Origin: Cristatella mucedo
Taxonomy: Eukaryota; Bryozoa; Phylactolaemata; Cristatellidae
Length of the DNA: 64,000 nt
Assembly: GCA_009760855.2 (NCBI GenBank)
Contig: WPIO01000006.1
Coordinates: forward strand, 10,523,501 to 10,587,500
Reading direction: 5' to 3'
Under the pieces are notes generated by a model, which saw only the letters and a list, made by a program, of their open reading frames with translations, was not told where the DNA came from and searched no databases. Shown here piece after piece: positions 10,601 through 24,300 of the stretch; positions within the stretch are counted from its first letter, which is position 1; each line of letters opens with the position of its first letter. Position numbers and translations under genes: made by a program.

Positions 10601-13600
10601 TCTAGGGGTGGGTGCCAATGCATGCACGGCTCTAGACATTAAAGTGTTCATAGGTTCACTTAAAAATTAGCTTCCCAGCACAGGCAACCTTTGGATATGA
10701 CGACGACAAGCCTGTACGAAGGTAAGCTCTACCCAAATGTAGTGAAATAGAAGATCGCAGAGACCGCTTTGCAACTACTCATGTAAAGAACAGCATTCAG
10801 CATCCGAGCCTTCTCTAAGTGTCAGAGAGCTAGCAAGAGCTTGATTGCCCTTCATGTGCAAAAAGGGCACACAAAACAGCCTGCTCAGAACAGGACCGCA
10901 GCGGCAGCAGCAGCAGCAAGCAAGCATGTGTTGGAGCATGCAAAGGTCAGCTGATTTAACTGCCTCACTTTATATGGTGGGAGGAGAGCCTTAATGACAA
11001 TCACTGCTTGCCTGCTGCTGTACTAGAACCACGACTTGGATCGTGACGCTCAAGTACCTTACCGCTGGGCTAAGAAGCAGGGCTAAACTAAAGGTCAGCT
11101 GATTTAAGAGCATAATTTACATATCGGTAGAAAACGATCGTCGAGAACTAGTCTCAATCGCTGCTGCTTGCAGTGAGCGCTAAAGAACCGCATGCTGCAA
11201 GATTCGAACTCACTACCTAGGCTGTGATGCGCCCATTGTGCCCTTACCCATAGGCTAGGAGCCAGAGGACAGTCGCAAGCAGCATGGCACACGTCGGGCA
11301 CATACCAGCCTGCCAGGGCCGATGCCCTTCACCTCAGCTCTCACGTGCGTCAGTCCCTGCTTTGCAGCCTCCTGCAATGCACAGAACAGTTCGCTTGCAA
11401 AGCTGGCTGCTCATCACACCGGCATGCTTACAGAGGCTGCCGTGCACGCGCGTACAAGCATGTGCGCAAGCATGCGCGCGCACACGCACGCACGGCAGCC
11501 ATGATGATGTACCAAAAGCTGCCACATTACCTGGCCGGCTGAAGATCCAGCAGACTGTGCAGCTATGTCGGTACGCTTCCGAGCATTTCTGAAACCTTCG
11601 GTACCCTGCCAACAAGAAATAGCCAAATCAATTTTAAGCCACATTCATTTGGATGCTGCATTTGTGGCCACTGTATCAAGACTCCTACAACTCTCTTCTT
11701 GGACGTCCCCACTGGTAAAACGAGGCACCCTGTGCTAGAGAGTGGCCTCGAGCGACTCCTAGCATGGTGTGGACATTTACCTGATTTCTCCGCTGCTATC
11801 TTCGGGTATTCCGCTGCTATCTTCGTTGTGACTATTTATGAGCTGTCCTCGGATATGCTACACAAAACAGGACCTGCTTAGCATAAGGTGCGACGTCGCC
11901 ATTGGTCGATACTTACCGGCGGGCCTTCTTCGGCGGGTCGGTGAGAACCTTCCTGCATCCTGCGGTCGCCCTATCAACAGCTCGGCTATCAAACCTACGA
12001 CCCATAAGTTTAAAGTGCTGAATAGTACTCGTTGCGTTAGTAGCTCACCCGCCGTTGCCCAGCACGATGTGAAACGTCGACCGGCGGCCGTTACTAAGGT
12101 CCAATTCCCATTCGAAGGGTCCGCGTCCACCGGCCGGATACACACCGACGTAAATATTAGCCACATTATCGCTGTCGCCCAGTTGTTGGACAGCCTCTTA
12201 AATTCCGCCTACTAAATGTCCGCTCTCTAAAAACCAAGGGGTTACTTATCCGCGATCAGGTGGTCCAGGAGAAACTAGATGTATTTCTGCCAACCGAAAC
12301 TTGAATGACGCCTTGTTCCAGTAGCTGTATTTCTGAGACCACTCGACCGGGTTCTCATTTTATCAGTCCATGCGTTCTGACAAGGCTGGTGGCGGGAATG
12401 CAATTGTAGTTCGCGAATCGTTTGGCTATAAGATGTGCAACTTTTCGCGTGGGTCATCGTATGAATCGGTTGCAATCAGGTCTTCATCAAAGACAATGCC
12501 TCTCACTGTTGTGATATACCGGCCTCCTTCTGGCTGTCTAAGCTTGTTTATAGGGGGGTTTTCAGAGTTCCTTTCCAAAATATTCGTGTGTGACAGGCCG
12601 TTACTGATTGTAGGAGACTTCAATGTTCACGCTGACAAACCCATCAACAGCCAGGTCCGCTCATTTCTTGACTGTCTGGAGAATTTTGGTTTGGTCCAAC
12701 ACGTCAATCATACCACCCACATCGGTGGCCATATTCTAGATCTCGTGATCACTAAGAATGTCCTCCCCACTGACCTTGTGGTGTGCCCACTGACCTTCAC
12801 AGATCATTGTTCGGTCTCGTTTACTGTTCCTGCTCCCTTGTACGTACAGGGTTATGCCGAACTAGTCAAGCGAGCTAACTTACAAAGCATTGACACAGAC
12901 ACATTTTTGAAATCTGTTTGTGATGCAGGTCTTCTTGATCTGCATTCAGACTCGACCGGCAGCCACGATACCCTCACTGATGCAGTGAACATGACACTCA
13001 GGAGTGCTCTTGACAAGCATGCTCCCGTTCGTTCTATCCGTGCACAGAGTCGTGGAGATTCCTTTCAATTTACAAAAAACTCCTAAAGATGCGCCGGGTT
13101 AAGCGCAGGCTTGAACGTTGCTTCAAGGAATCGGGGTCTGATGCAGATTTAGTCAATTTCAAAGACTTCCTTCGAGTTTACACCCGGAAGCTTAAAAAAG
13201 CCAGGGCTTCTTTCTTTACTCGAAAGCTGAATTCCTGCCAGTCGGACCCTAAACAGATTTAAAAGACAGTAAACCATTTACTGGCCAATGCTGTGAGGTC
13301 TGACTCCCCAGATATTAAGGGCTCAGCCGAAACGTTTTCAGACTTCCTTACTGAAAAAATTGTGCACATTCGTGCCTCCATAAAGCCCCTTCCAACTAAA
13401 GCAATCGTGGTATCACAACCTGTGACCTTCCTTAAAAGGTTCTCCGAGGTTTCTGCCTGCGATGTGGCTAACTTAATAAGGTCTAGCAAAAAGAGCTTGT
13501 CTCCTGAAGACCCTATAACATCACCCCTGTGGTCTTTACTGGCAGACCAACTTAGCCCTGCCATAACCAAGATTTTTAATGCATCTTTGGGAAAAGGGAT

Positions 13601-16600
13601 CGTCCCCAAGTCCTTCAAATCGGCAGTTGTTAGACCCATACTTAAAAAGCCTGGATTAGATACAGAGGTCCTAGCAAACTATCGCCCTGTTTCCCCTCTT
13701 CTTTTCTTGTCAAGGATTCTTGAAAAAATTGGTGCTAAGCAGTTGGTTGAACATATTAAAAAGAATGAAATGTCTGAAACATTTCAATCGGGGTTCAAGA
13801 GGCAGCACTCCACGGAAACTGCTCTCCTCCGAGTTAACAATGACATTCTACGTGGCAACGATGACGGGAATGTCGCTGCCCTAGCTCTGCTAGATCTGTC
13901 TGCTGCCTTCGACACCATTGATCACGATGTTCTGCTTGAACTATTGACAACAACGATCGGTTTTGCAGATGAAGCACTGACGTGGTTTAAATCGTACTTG
14001 TCTGATCGTGTTCAATCCGTGTCGTGTGGGGGTCAGGTCTCACACATGAGAATGGTCACCTGTGGAGTCCCTCAAGGGTCTGTACTCAGTCCCTTGATGT
14101 TCTCCATTTAAACTCAACCTCTGGGAAAAGTGATTAAGGCCCTTGGAATAGGATATCACTTTTATGCTGACGATACTCAGCTGCATTTGTCATTCAAACC
14201 GTCGGAATCTGCTGTGGCAACTGTGAAACTGAATGCTTGCCTTGCCGACATTCGATCCTGGATGTCGGAAAACTTCTTGAAATAAAATAACGATAAAATT
14301 GAACTGCTCCTCGTAGGACACCCTAAGCGTGTGGCTGGATTAAAAGGCTTTGCTCTTCTAATAGGTGATGCTATTGTGTGACTATCACCACATGCTCGAA
14401 ATTTAGGCGTCGTTTTCGACAGCTGTCTACATTTTAAAAGCTTCATTCAGAAGACTGCTTCTACAGCTAACCATCACTTCCGATCCCTATCCAAGATTAG
14501 GAGCTGTCTTCCACAATGGCTTGCAAAAATTTAACTAGCTCCTTAGTTCTGTCTCGGCTTGACTACTGTAATTCCCTTTTGGCTGGGCTACCAAAGAAAG
14601 CAACTAGGCCACTGCAGCTGACTATGAATATGGCTGCAAGGCTAGTCTTCAAGTCCCAGAGGTTCGAGCACGTGTCTCCTTTGCTTAAAGAGCTAGGATG
14701 GATGCCGGTTGAGCAACGGATACAGAGCAAAGTTCTTACGCTGACCCACAAGGCCAAGGCCACGGCTTGGCTCCTTCGTACCTAGCTGAACTGCTGCACC
14801 AGTTTCAGCCTCTTCGCGCTCTCAGGTCCTGTGTGGACTATAAATTAGCCGTTCCGTTATTCCGCTTATAGACTGCTGGCGACAGAGGCTTCAGCTCTGT
14901 AAGTCCTAGACTGTGGAACTCGCTTCCACAATTCTTAAGCAACGACAACTAGCCTCCTGCTGCCGACTATGGCTCATCCTTTTCAGCAGTCCTGAGCTGC
15001 TACTTCCATGCTACTCACTACCTCAACTGCTCTCCTGACTCCGCTATGCTTGCCACTTTCCCTTTGTTGCGTGAAACGAAGTCTGTTGGCTACTGAATGC
15101 GTACCGAAAGCCGCTTAGGCTGTGAGTGCACTACACAAAACTCTCCTGCGTAACACCCACATGGTCTTCCTAACACCCACATGGTCTCGACATCGATTGA
15201 CTTGACGACATTTAAAGTAAGCTATAAAACCCACCTGTTCCATAATACATTTCAAGTCGGTCGTCCTTTCTGGGCTCATGCCTGGTGTGGCTCTGCATGC
15301 TATCTATTCCTTTCTAGCTTTCTTTGTAGCCTATTGTACAGGAGGAGGTTTGGTTCTATTAGCAAGCTATACAAATAGTATTATTATTATCTTCATCATT
15401 AAAATCATCATCATAGCTCCCTCACAATCGAGATTAATCTAGCAGACTCGAGGGGCACTGCTATAGTCTGCCTAGAAGCACGGCAAATTTTGTTTTTAAC
15501 TACATTGCATTACCTCATATTATACATAAGCCATCGGATAAATGACTAATCTGGATTGCTCCCTACAATAGCAATCGTGCACTTTTCTGGAAAATTTGAG
15601 GCAACTTGAGTGACTCTAAACACTTCTCACTCACCAAATGAGAGAATCTTTGATATTGTGGGTCAAGAAAAATCTTAAGGTAAAACACTTAAGGAAATAA
15701 GACATCCTTAGACTAACCAAAAATGTGGATTACAGATGACTAACCCATTAACTATGCTGAATAGTGTGGGTGGAACTGAACCGGCACTACTGCATCGGTG
15801 GCACTACGAGAAAGTGTAGAGTGATTATATTTCGGGAGGTGCAGGTGGATTTTGAGTAAATGACCCAAGGCTTCGGTGTCGTGTGAAACTTGATGCCAAC
15901 TATCTGTTTGTGCGTATCTGATACCTGCTCTTTTTCAAAGCCTAAACTTGCTTTAACAATGAGCTTAGTCAAGCTAGTCACGTTTGGGATTACATGCAGA
16001 CGTCCAGTCCGACACTGATTGGGGAGCATTATAGCAGGCAAAACTATTCTGGAGGGAATGCTACTATGGCACAATGTATCTCGACAATGTAGTTCCAAAA
16101 CCGATGCAGACTCGGTTGATACCATGCAGTGTATCTGATTTAAAGCCCGAGTAGCACAAGCGCATTATCAGCTGCCAGCAGCCAACAATGCAGATCAGGC
16201 GATAATAATACAATGAGGAAGATGGCTGACAGAGGAGAACATAGGAAGCAAGTAACAAGGATGCAGCAGTAAGATGCTTGGATAGGTAGCTACAGGTGAA
16301 GTCAATCTTGCTGTGGGTCAAAAGCAGATATTCCAAGGACCGTGAGACTGCTGTTGGTGGAGGAGGGAGAAACGAACGAGGTAAATTTAAGCCGACTTGC
16401 ATGGCAGAAATAGTGCTCTGTACACTAACAACTTTCTTGCGAAAGAATGAAAGAAAATACATGCACGGAAATAGAAAAATTCATGCCCGAAGATGGATAA
16501 TTCCCACTCAAAAATAAACAAAAACAATATGCTCACAAAACCTTTCTCCAATTTAAGAAAAAATTGTGTCATTTCGCTCGCCAAGTCTGGTGTTGTAAGT

Positions 16601-19600
16601 GCTTTCACGATGACAGCTGAGGCTTCTTTCCACATTTGGAGCCCAATTCCACCATTTCATTAACAACGATGAACTGCAGCTATGGTCTCACCAAGCGAGG
16701 TAGAAAGAAGACGGCTTTAATTGATGAATCGACAAGATCACCTGATCATGTCTCCAACAGTAAAACTCCAACAACAGAGCACCCCATTTGCCAAAATAAA
16801 CGCCATTTTTCTGACAATCTGTCAATCCTAATCTCAGCTTATACACCAATGCCTCCAGAAAACATTCTAGTTTAAAGCTGACAGATTCTCTGAATCGGTC
16901 ATCTCTGGCGAATAGTGTACATTTGACGCTGAGCGAAAGTTCCACGGGCCATTACCAGCCTCCTTCAAGTGCACATGGGTTGTGCTATCATCAGTTAGTA
17001 GGACAGATCAGCTAAGCATGGCACTTTTATTCAGACTATATACAGTGCTAAAACGATATTACGATAAACGATAGCTAAAGAAATCAGTCCCAAGCAAGGC
17101 ATAAAACTACTTGAAAAAGAACTCGATATTTTCCAGCAGTAATTTAACAACAGGTAGATGAAGCCTGGTGCCATGCACAGCACACCATGCAAAAATCGCA
17201 CAAGCAATGTTACTTACACCTGACTTGACCGAATAAACCGTCTTCCCTACAACAAGGTTGAATATTTATTCTCGGTAGATTGGACAATCAAGGTAGTAAT
17301 ATAGAAACATTATTACAGGATTATAGTAATAATAATAATGATGATAATAATAATAATGCACTTGATAAAGCGCCCTCAGATAACTCAATCTCTCTCTAGG
17401 CGCTTTACATTTGCTGCAAAGGGAAATGCAATTGAATGCTTAGTAATATCATGCTTGATAAACAAACAAAATGAACAACATGGTTAGGGGTGACATGCAC
17501 AGGGTCAGCATGCAAATGTGGTTAGTGGCAGCATGCACAGTGTCAGCACGCATAAGCACATCAAGGACGAATCACAGGGACCCACTAAATGCTGTCCGAA
17601 ATAGGTGTATTTTTAAGTTCTTTTTAAATGGGGACAGGTCAGGGGATGTTCTGGCAAGTCGGGAGGGAGTTCCAGGCTTTGGGAGCATACGAACTAAATG
17701 CACGGTCTCCAAAGGAATTGAGGTTTGTACGAGGTATTTGTAGACTGTTGGATTCAGAAAAGCGGGTGGTACGATGCTTGGCCTGATGGGGGAGTAGATC
17801 TGAGAGATACGCTGGAGCCAAAGAAGAATGATAAAACGTGTATATCGTAACTTGAGAGAACTAAATCTCTTTCAAGGCACTGTAATATGCTAAAAGGGAA
17901 GTATATCAATTGGTTAGTGATAACATATAAACAATTTCAGAACGAAGAGCACACACAGACGGAGCAAACGCTGAAAGGAACATTTAGGTTCTCGGACCTT
18001 TTTAAATGTCAAGTCGGCGAATGTCGCGGCATCAGTGGTAGTGAATTCCAGGCTTTGGGGCACACAAAAGGCACGGTCAGAGATTGGTTAGAGGCACGGC
18101 TAAACAATCGGTCAGAGGAGCAGACAGTATGATGCAAAGCGTGATTGGGAAGAATTTCAAATTGGTAGGCCGGAGCGAGAGAAGGAAGGGACCACAAAAT
18201 GAGTGACGAGACCTTGAAGTCAATGTGTTGCTTGATGAGAAGCTAGTGCAAGTCGGTGATAAGTTCAGGATAGATATGCACAGCTGCCGAGTTCCCAGTA
18301 GTCCGTCGAAGCGTGGATTGACTGTGAAACCGATGTGGTCATCTAGTGAAAGAAAATTTTGGAACTGGAGACCCGGATTCCATATAAAGGCAACAGAAGA
18401 TAGATATATTCACCAGGTCTATTTTGAAGGTTGGGCTTTCTGGTTTCTGAATAACACTAGGCTTGCCTATAAATAGTAAGTTAGTAGCAAATGGCAGCAA
18501 TATATGCTGCAAGGAAGTGAGAACGTTGATCGAGTTGGAAGGCAAAGATGGATCAAAGCATAAGCACAGCTGTGTGTCAACTGCATTGAATGAAAGGTAC
18601 ATTATGCATGGCGATTGAGCAAGGAGGCAAGTATATTCTGAAAAGAAGTGGACCTAGAATTAATTCCTACAGTATGCGTATCTCATCTATCCCTCTGCGT
18701 ATCCCAGATAGCTCACCAGATGACCCGAGCTATTAGCTTTATAAACTGAGTGGAACTTTTAAGGGTTTTAACTTTTAAGCGTTTTAAGATTTAATATATG
18801 CAGGCTTAGCGGGTCTGCTGCTACGCTCCAGTGACTTTAATATTAACAGTAATCAGGAGCGTGGGCAGAAGTCGCTTAATTTCTCCTGGTCTAGTGTCGA
18901 CTTCTTAACGACTAAGCTGAAAACAGCCTCTCTAAAGGATGAAGGAACAAGATGTAAGACTGTAGACGTATACATTATGTTGATTAAGGGGAGGCGCCGG
19001 CGACTCTCGGCATGTCAGGAGGCGAACAGTAGGTATTAAGTCTAGATGGCTAAAAGTCTTTTTAGAGTGTGAGATAAACAGAGCTGAGAATTAAATTAAA
19101 GAGTGCACGGAAATATACCATGCGAACAGAATCTCATCTTACCAATCTTACTGACAAATAAAAGAACAGCGATGTACCAGATTGCCACAAGGCTTGCTAG
19201 GTATGGTGCTGACCTGGGAGATATTAAGGAGAAGGTTAATGGTCGACACCTGCATTTTTGAATTGGGCATCTGTGATTCATAATGTTGGACCAGGGCTGA
19301 GCTAGGATGGATTGGTACGACCTACAACAGTCCTTGTATGCCCGTCGATGGGCAGTCTGCCCATGACCTTTCACATGACTTTTCAAGCTTGCGCTTAGTA
19401 CCTCAACTGCTCTCCTGACTCTGCTATGCTTCCCACTTTCTCTTTGTTGCGTGAGACGAAGTCTGTTGGCTACCGAATGCGTACCGAAAGCTGCTTAGGC
19501 TGTGAGTGCGCTATACACAACTCTCCTGCGTAACACCCACATAGTCTTTGTGGAGTTACAGACGAAGGTACACATTAGTAGTCATAGGTAGGTTAACGTC

Positions 19601-21309
19601 TGCGGGAAACTATAGGCCATACAACGTGCTTGGTCAGTGAAGCAACCACAGCACATCGTGTTGTAGCATTAAACCAGCAAGGACTGATCAGATGGAGCAT
19701 TGAGTAGGAGAGACAAGGAAGATATTTTCTTGCTGAACTCATCAATTTCGAGGGTCTTAGGGCTTCATGAATCATAGATCATTTTAGATACCGATGGAGA
19801 CATGTACTACAGACTCAATGAGATCCGCATGTAGTATGATCTGCCGAGTTTGATAAAGCTAGGAGGTCACAGCGTATATACACACTCGGCGTAAAAGAAT
19901 CCTCACAGTATGGCCAAATCTGCTGTGGGTGTAAATTCGTTCAGTTAATACGTGTTTTCTACGATGTCAGGCATACTTGAGTAATACGAACCATGTGAGA
20001 ATATTTATTGACAGCCCCAAAGGAAACAAATGATCTTAGTATGCATGCCTTTGGTGTGACATCGTCCCACCAAGGAACACACACACACACACAATCGCAT
20101 ACACGTGCACGCACGCGCACATACACACGTTCAGACGCAAACAGCTATAGAGCATGACTTATTCTCACCCTCGTAATAATTCCATCGTCGATACACCAGT
20201 TTTGCTGATGCATCCGTTGAGCCGCTTTTCCTTCTCTCGTACTCGACTACCTTGTTAGCATGCCGTGTCTCTGAGCCACTTCCACTGAGGATTAAGGCCA
20301 AGTTATGCCCTTTGGATGCATTCCCATGCATACTCAGATATTCGGCAGGCAGTCCACTCCACGACTCTTCTACATGCTTACATTCGTGCACTCACTAGCA
20401 GTTGCTTGCTTCCGTAGAACTCCCTCTATCTGGCCTTAGGAGTGCTTACTTCTTTAGAGCACACACGTCAGAGCTCGAAGGCCGAAAACTTAAAATGGTG
20501 TTTCCACAACAAATGATAGCAGCTCAGGAGCAGCTCGTAGATTGAGCTTAGCTGGACGGTGGTGGCCTAGCCAGGCAGACTTGACGTTCCCCACCCTATG
20601 TCCGAAGCATGACACCGAGACCCGCCGTGGGTCACAGAGTAGACATTCTAGCTCGGTTCGGCATGACTTCAACCAAAGCTAGGGCACAGACGCATGTAGC
20701 TTGGTGCCTGAATACCGTGCTGAAGACTGCTCTGTCTGCTTACCGCAAGGTTTTGCACACTGTAAAAGCACATCCGTCGCTACATCACCTACTCTGTTGT
20801 ATTCGTAACTAAGCTCCTAGCTCTCCTTCCAGAGGCTTCTGCTCTGCCTTCCGCTCGGCACTGCATGTGCACTAAATCCCAGCAGTCGCAACGCATGCAA
20901 CACCTAATTCCCTAATACAAGTTTAGCCTCCCATACAACGAGCGCTATGCGCAGCTGCACTGGGGTAGCACCACGTCACCATGCACACAGGCAAATGATT
21001 AGCCGGTATTCCTGCTTAAAACCGAAAGCTTCAGCATCGCTCTACGCGCAAACGCTACCAAGTAAAAGCATGCCTCATCCGACCGTGAGTCGTGACGTAG
21101 CGCTCGAGTATTACACGTATGCTTTTCTCGGGGGCGGTGGTGGCAGTAGCAACAGCACAACAGAGCACAACGCAGAAATGCCGAGCAAGCGAGCCTGCGA
21201 GGCCAGTGGTGGGTATGAATGCACAGGTGCTGGTGCTGACAGGCCAGGGGAGATTCTAACGAAACTCTCCCCCTTTGTCAGCCACCAGAGGGCACCAGAT
21301 ATACGCACG

Positions 21310-21360
<51 letters not shown>

Positions 21361-24300
21361 CAGGTCGCCTCTTCCATACTAGTGCCCCATCGGTGACCGG
21401 CTCGCTCCGCTCCAGCTACCTCAGCGTCTTTGACGGTCCCTTTTCACCTGCCCCAGATCACCTTTCTTCCTGCAAAGACTATTTTAACACCTATGCGTTT
21501 TCAAGCAGAAAAAACATGCACACTTTGATTTCCGTGTCCCAGAAGTCCCTCTGTTTCCATACACAAACATCGATGCATCTAAATACTCATAACAATAATG
21601 TTAATACATTTGCTATAGCATCCCCAGAGAACTCAATCTCTTTCTAGGCACTTTACATTTACTGTAAAGGAAGCATGATAAAACGGTTAGCGGTAACGTG
21701 CAAAATGTCAACATGCATAATGTGGTTAGAGGTAACATGCACACTGTCAGCATGTAAATATGGTTAGTGGCAGCATGCATGGTGTCAGCATGCATAAGCA
21801 CACAAACAGGTGACCACTTTTAGCTTGCCAGAAAAATCCACGAGCAAGACCGAGCACCAGCGGCGGCACGGAATAGCCGAGTAAGATTTAGCTGATAAAT
21901 CGTACTGCAGCTGCAAATCTGTGCATGGCAGACTGGAAGCAGAGCAAGTCTCCAACAGATCAGCTCCATCAGCACAGCCACCCACTCACCTGTATAGTCG
22001 GTAATGCTGATAATTGTATTGTTGTACGAAGCTTTAATGTGAGCTATCGGGATGGTACCAAAAGGTTGCCCAGCAACGATAACGTTCTGCATGTCCTGCG
22101 TAGGGAACATGGTTGCAGACCTGCAGGGATCAAGTTGCAGGCACTCACTCACTTATACACTATACTGCACATATATGCAGGCAGGTGGGCGAGCACTTAC
22201 AAATAAACACAAAATAAGAAGTGCAATCAGCATGCCAGCTGAACGTCAGTCCAGGTGATAAGCATATAATGTGTTTAAGCATAGCGACCAGCCGTTTCAG
22301 TCCTATGGACGAACGATGCAGGTCCCACAGTTGCTGTCTCTGTGTACTACACATTCTGGAGATAGAAAGCTAGTATGCATTTGTCCCTCAATGAGCTAGC
22401 ATGCACTGCATGCAAAAAAACTAAGGAAACAGCAACCTTACACACGACCGCATGCGCACACATTAAGGGTGCATGTGCTCGAGGGTGAGCACGCCTGCAC
22501 TCCTGTCTAAATGGATACTTGGTCAAAATGCATAGAAATGATGGAACAGATGCTGTATAAATATATTTACAGCAACACACGGTATTTCCTACTGAAAGTT
22601 AGCAGACGTTGTAAGTACGTACTGCTACTATGCTAATAGTCACAAGGGCGGAAACAGCTGCGTCAAAGAACAGGTGATAGCTGAGGCATAGTGAGTGCAT
22701 TTGAGTTATGTTCCCTAATGGAATCATCTTTCGTGGAGCATGAGCTCATTAGTATGCTTGCTGAGATTTAAAATGAGCTCAGAGCACGTGCTAAAGCAGT
22801 AAACGTAGGCATGCAAGTGTGCCCTACAGCTCAGCCTAAGCTCTTAAACCACCGACTGGCAGTTCCCAATCCCACCACCATCCTGGTACAAAATGTTATA
22901 AATCTGGCCACCTTCTGTTTTTGATTGATCTTACGAGTGTTCAAATTTGTGAGAAACCAGTCCAAAATCTGTGCAAAAGTATGCCGTGTAAACGCAGCTT
23001 ACGAGGAACAAATCCGTATGCAGGCAATTTACAGTTTGGTAGAAGAGAATTAAGAAGACTGCTTCCACAGCTAGCCACGCCCGATCCATATCTAAGATTA
23101 GGTACTGTCGTCTACGGTGGATGGTTAAAAATAAAATAAGCTGCCTGGTTCTGACTGATATGAATTACTGCAATTTCGTTTTGGCTAGGCTACTGAAAAA
23201 CCCATCAAGTCTCTACAGCTGGTAATGAATGTGACTACATGGTTAGTTAATAAAACCCAGAGTTTCAGTGGTGTCTCCTTTGCTGAAAAAGCTTCAGCGG
23301 CTTCCGGTCGATCAACATATGTCGATCAACAGATACAGATCAAAATTCTTACTCTGATCCGAAAGGCTGTGCCACGGCTCGGCTCCTTCATATGTAGCTG
23401 AACTGCTGCACTAGTTTCAGTCTCCATGTGCCCTCAGGTCCTCCGTGGACAATAAATTAGCTGTTCCATTCCTATGCTTAAAGATCGTTGGCAACAGAAG
23501 GTTTTTGCTCTGAAGGTCCTCAACTCAGGAATGAACTTCCATAACTCTTAAACAAAGACATTTTCTGTCCTGCTGCCGACTGTGGTCCATCCCTTCCAGC
23601 CGTTCTGAGCTGCTATTTCCATGCTATTCACTTCCTCGGCTGCCAACCTGACTCAGCCATGCTCTTCACACTCTCCTTGTTTCGTGAGATGAAGTCTGTT
23701 GGCTATCGTACGCACCCGAAAGCCACTTAAGCTTCGAGTGGGCTATAGAAACCTCTCCTGTGTAACATTGCCATTTAGTCCTTTTGACTTTGTGGAGCAC
23801 CAGACCGAGATCAATGAGATCATACATACACCATCCAGACAAACAGATAAACTCTTCTGAAATACTATGGGACAGTTGCTGGAGCGAGTAGGCTTACATA
23901 CTTTCCAAAAAAGTCAATCCTAATTTCCGACACGTTCAACCTTCTTACAATCGTGAAGCATGCTTTCCTAAATTAGGCCACGAAGGGGGCCTTTGAAAAA
24001 TAAAACCTGTAAACAGATTTCCAACGTCACCGATTTTTAACACATCATTAACCATCAAAGATAGGCACAGCTCTAGCAGATACGGTCGACTTTATAGTGA
24101 CAAGAGGGCATGGTCCTGTCTGCCAGATTACCGCCGCGAGCAGCACATCTACAGGCCAGAACTCTAAAGGACTGCCAAGTCCTACGTGCACTTAGCAGAC
24201 ACCTGCCACCCTGATCGGTCTAGCGTATACCATCATCCCTAAGCGCGATGCCAACGACACTCTTTATATCGCCATAATATAATGCTTCGATGATGGACGC

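Noticed and set aside
10349-10651. Minus frame with NGCCHG considered as the C-terminal uS11m exon
   Set aside because: It lacks the GL..GL.I..TD.TP order. The true last exon with all of these was found at 7589-7696 with correct phase.
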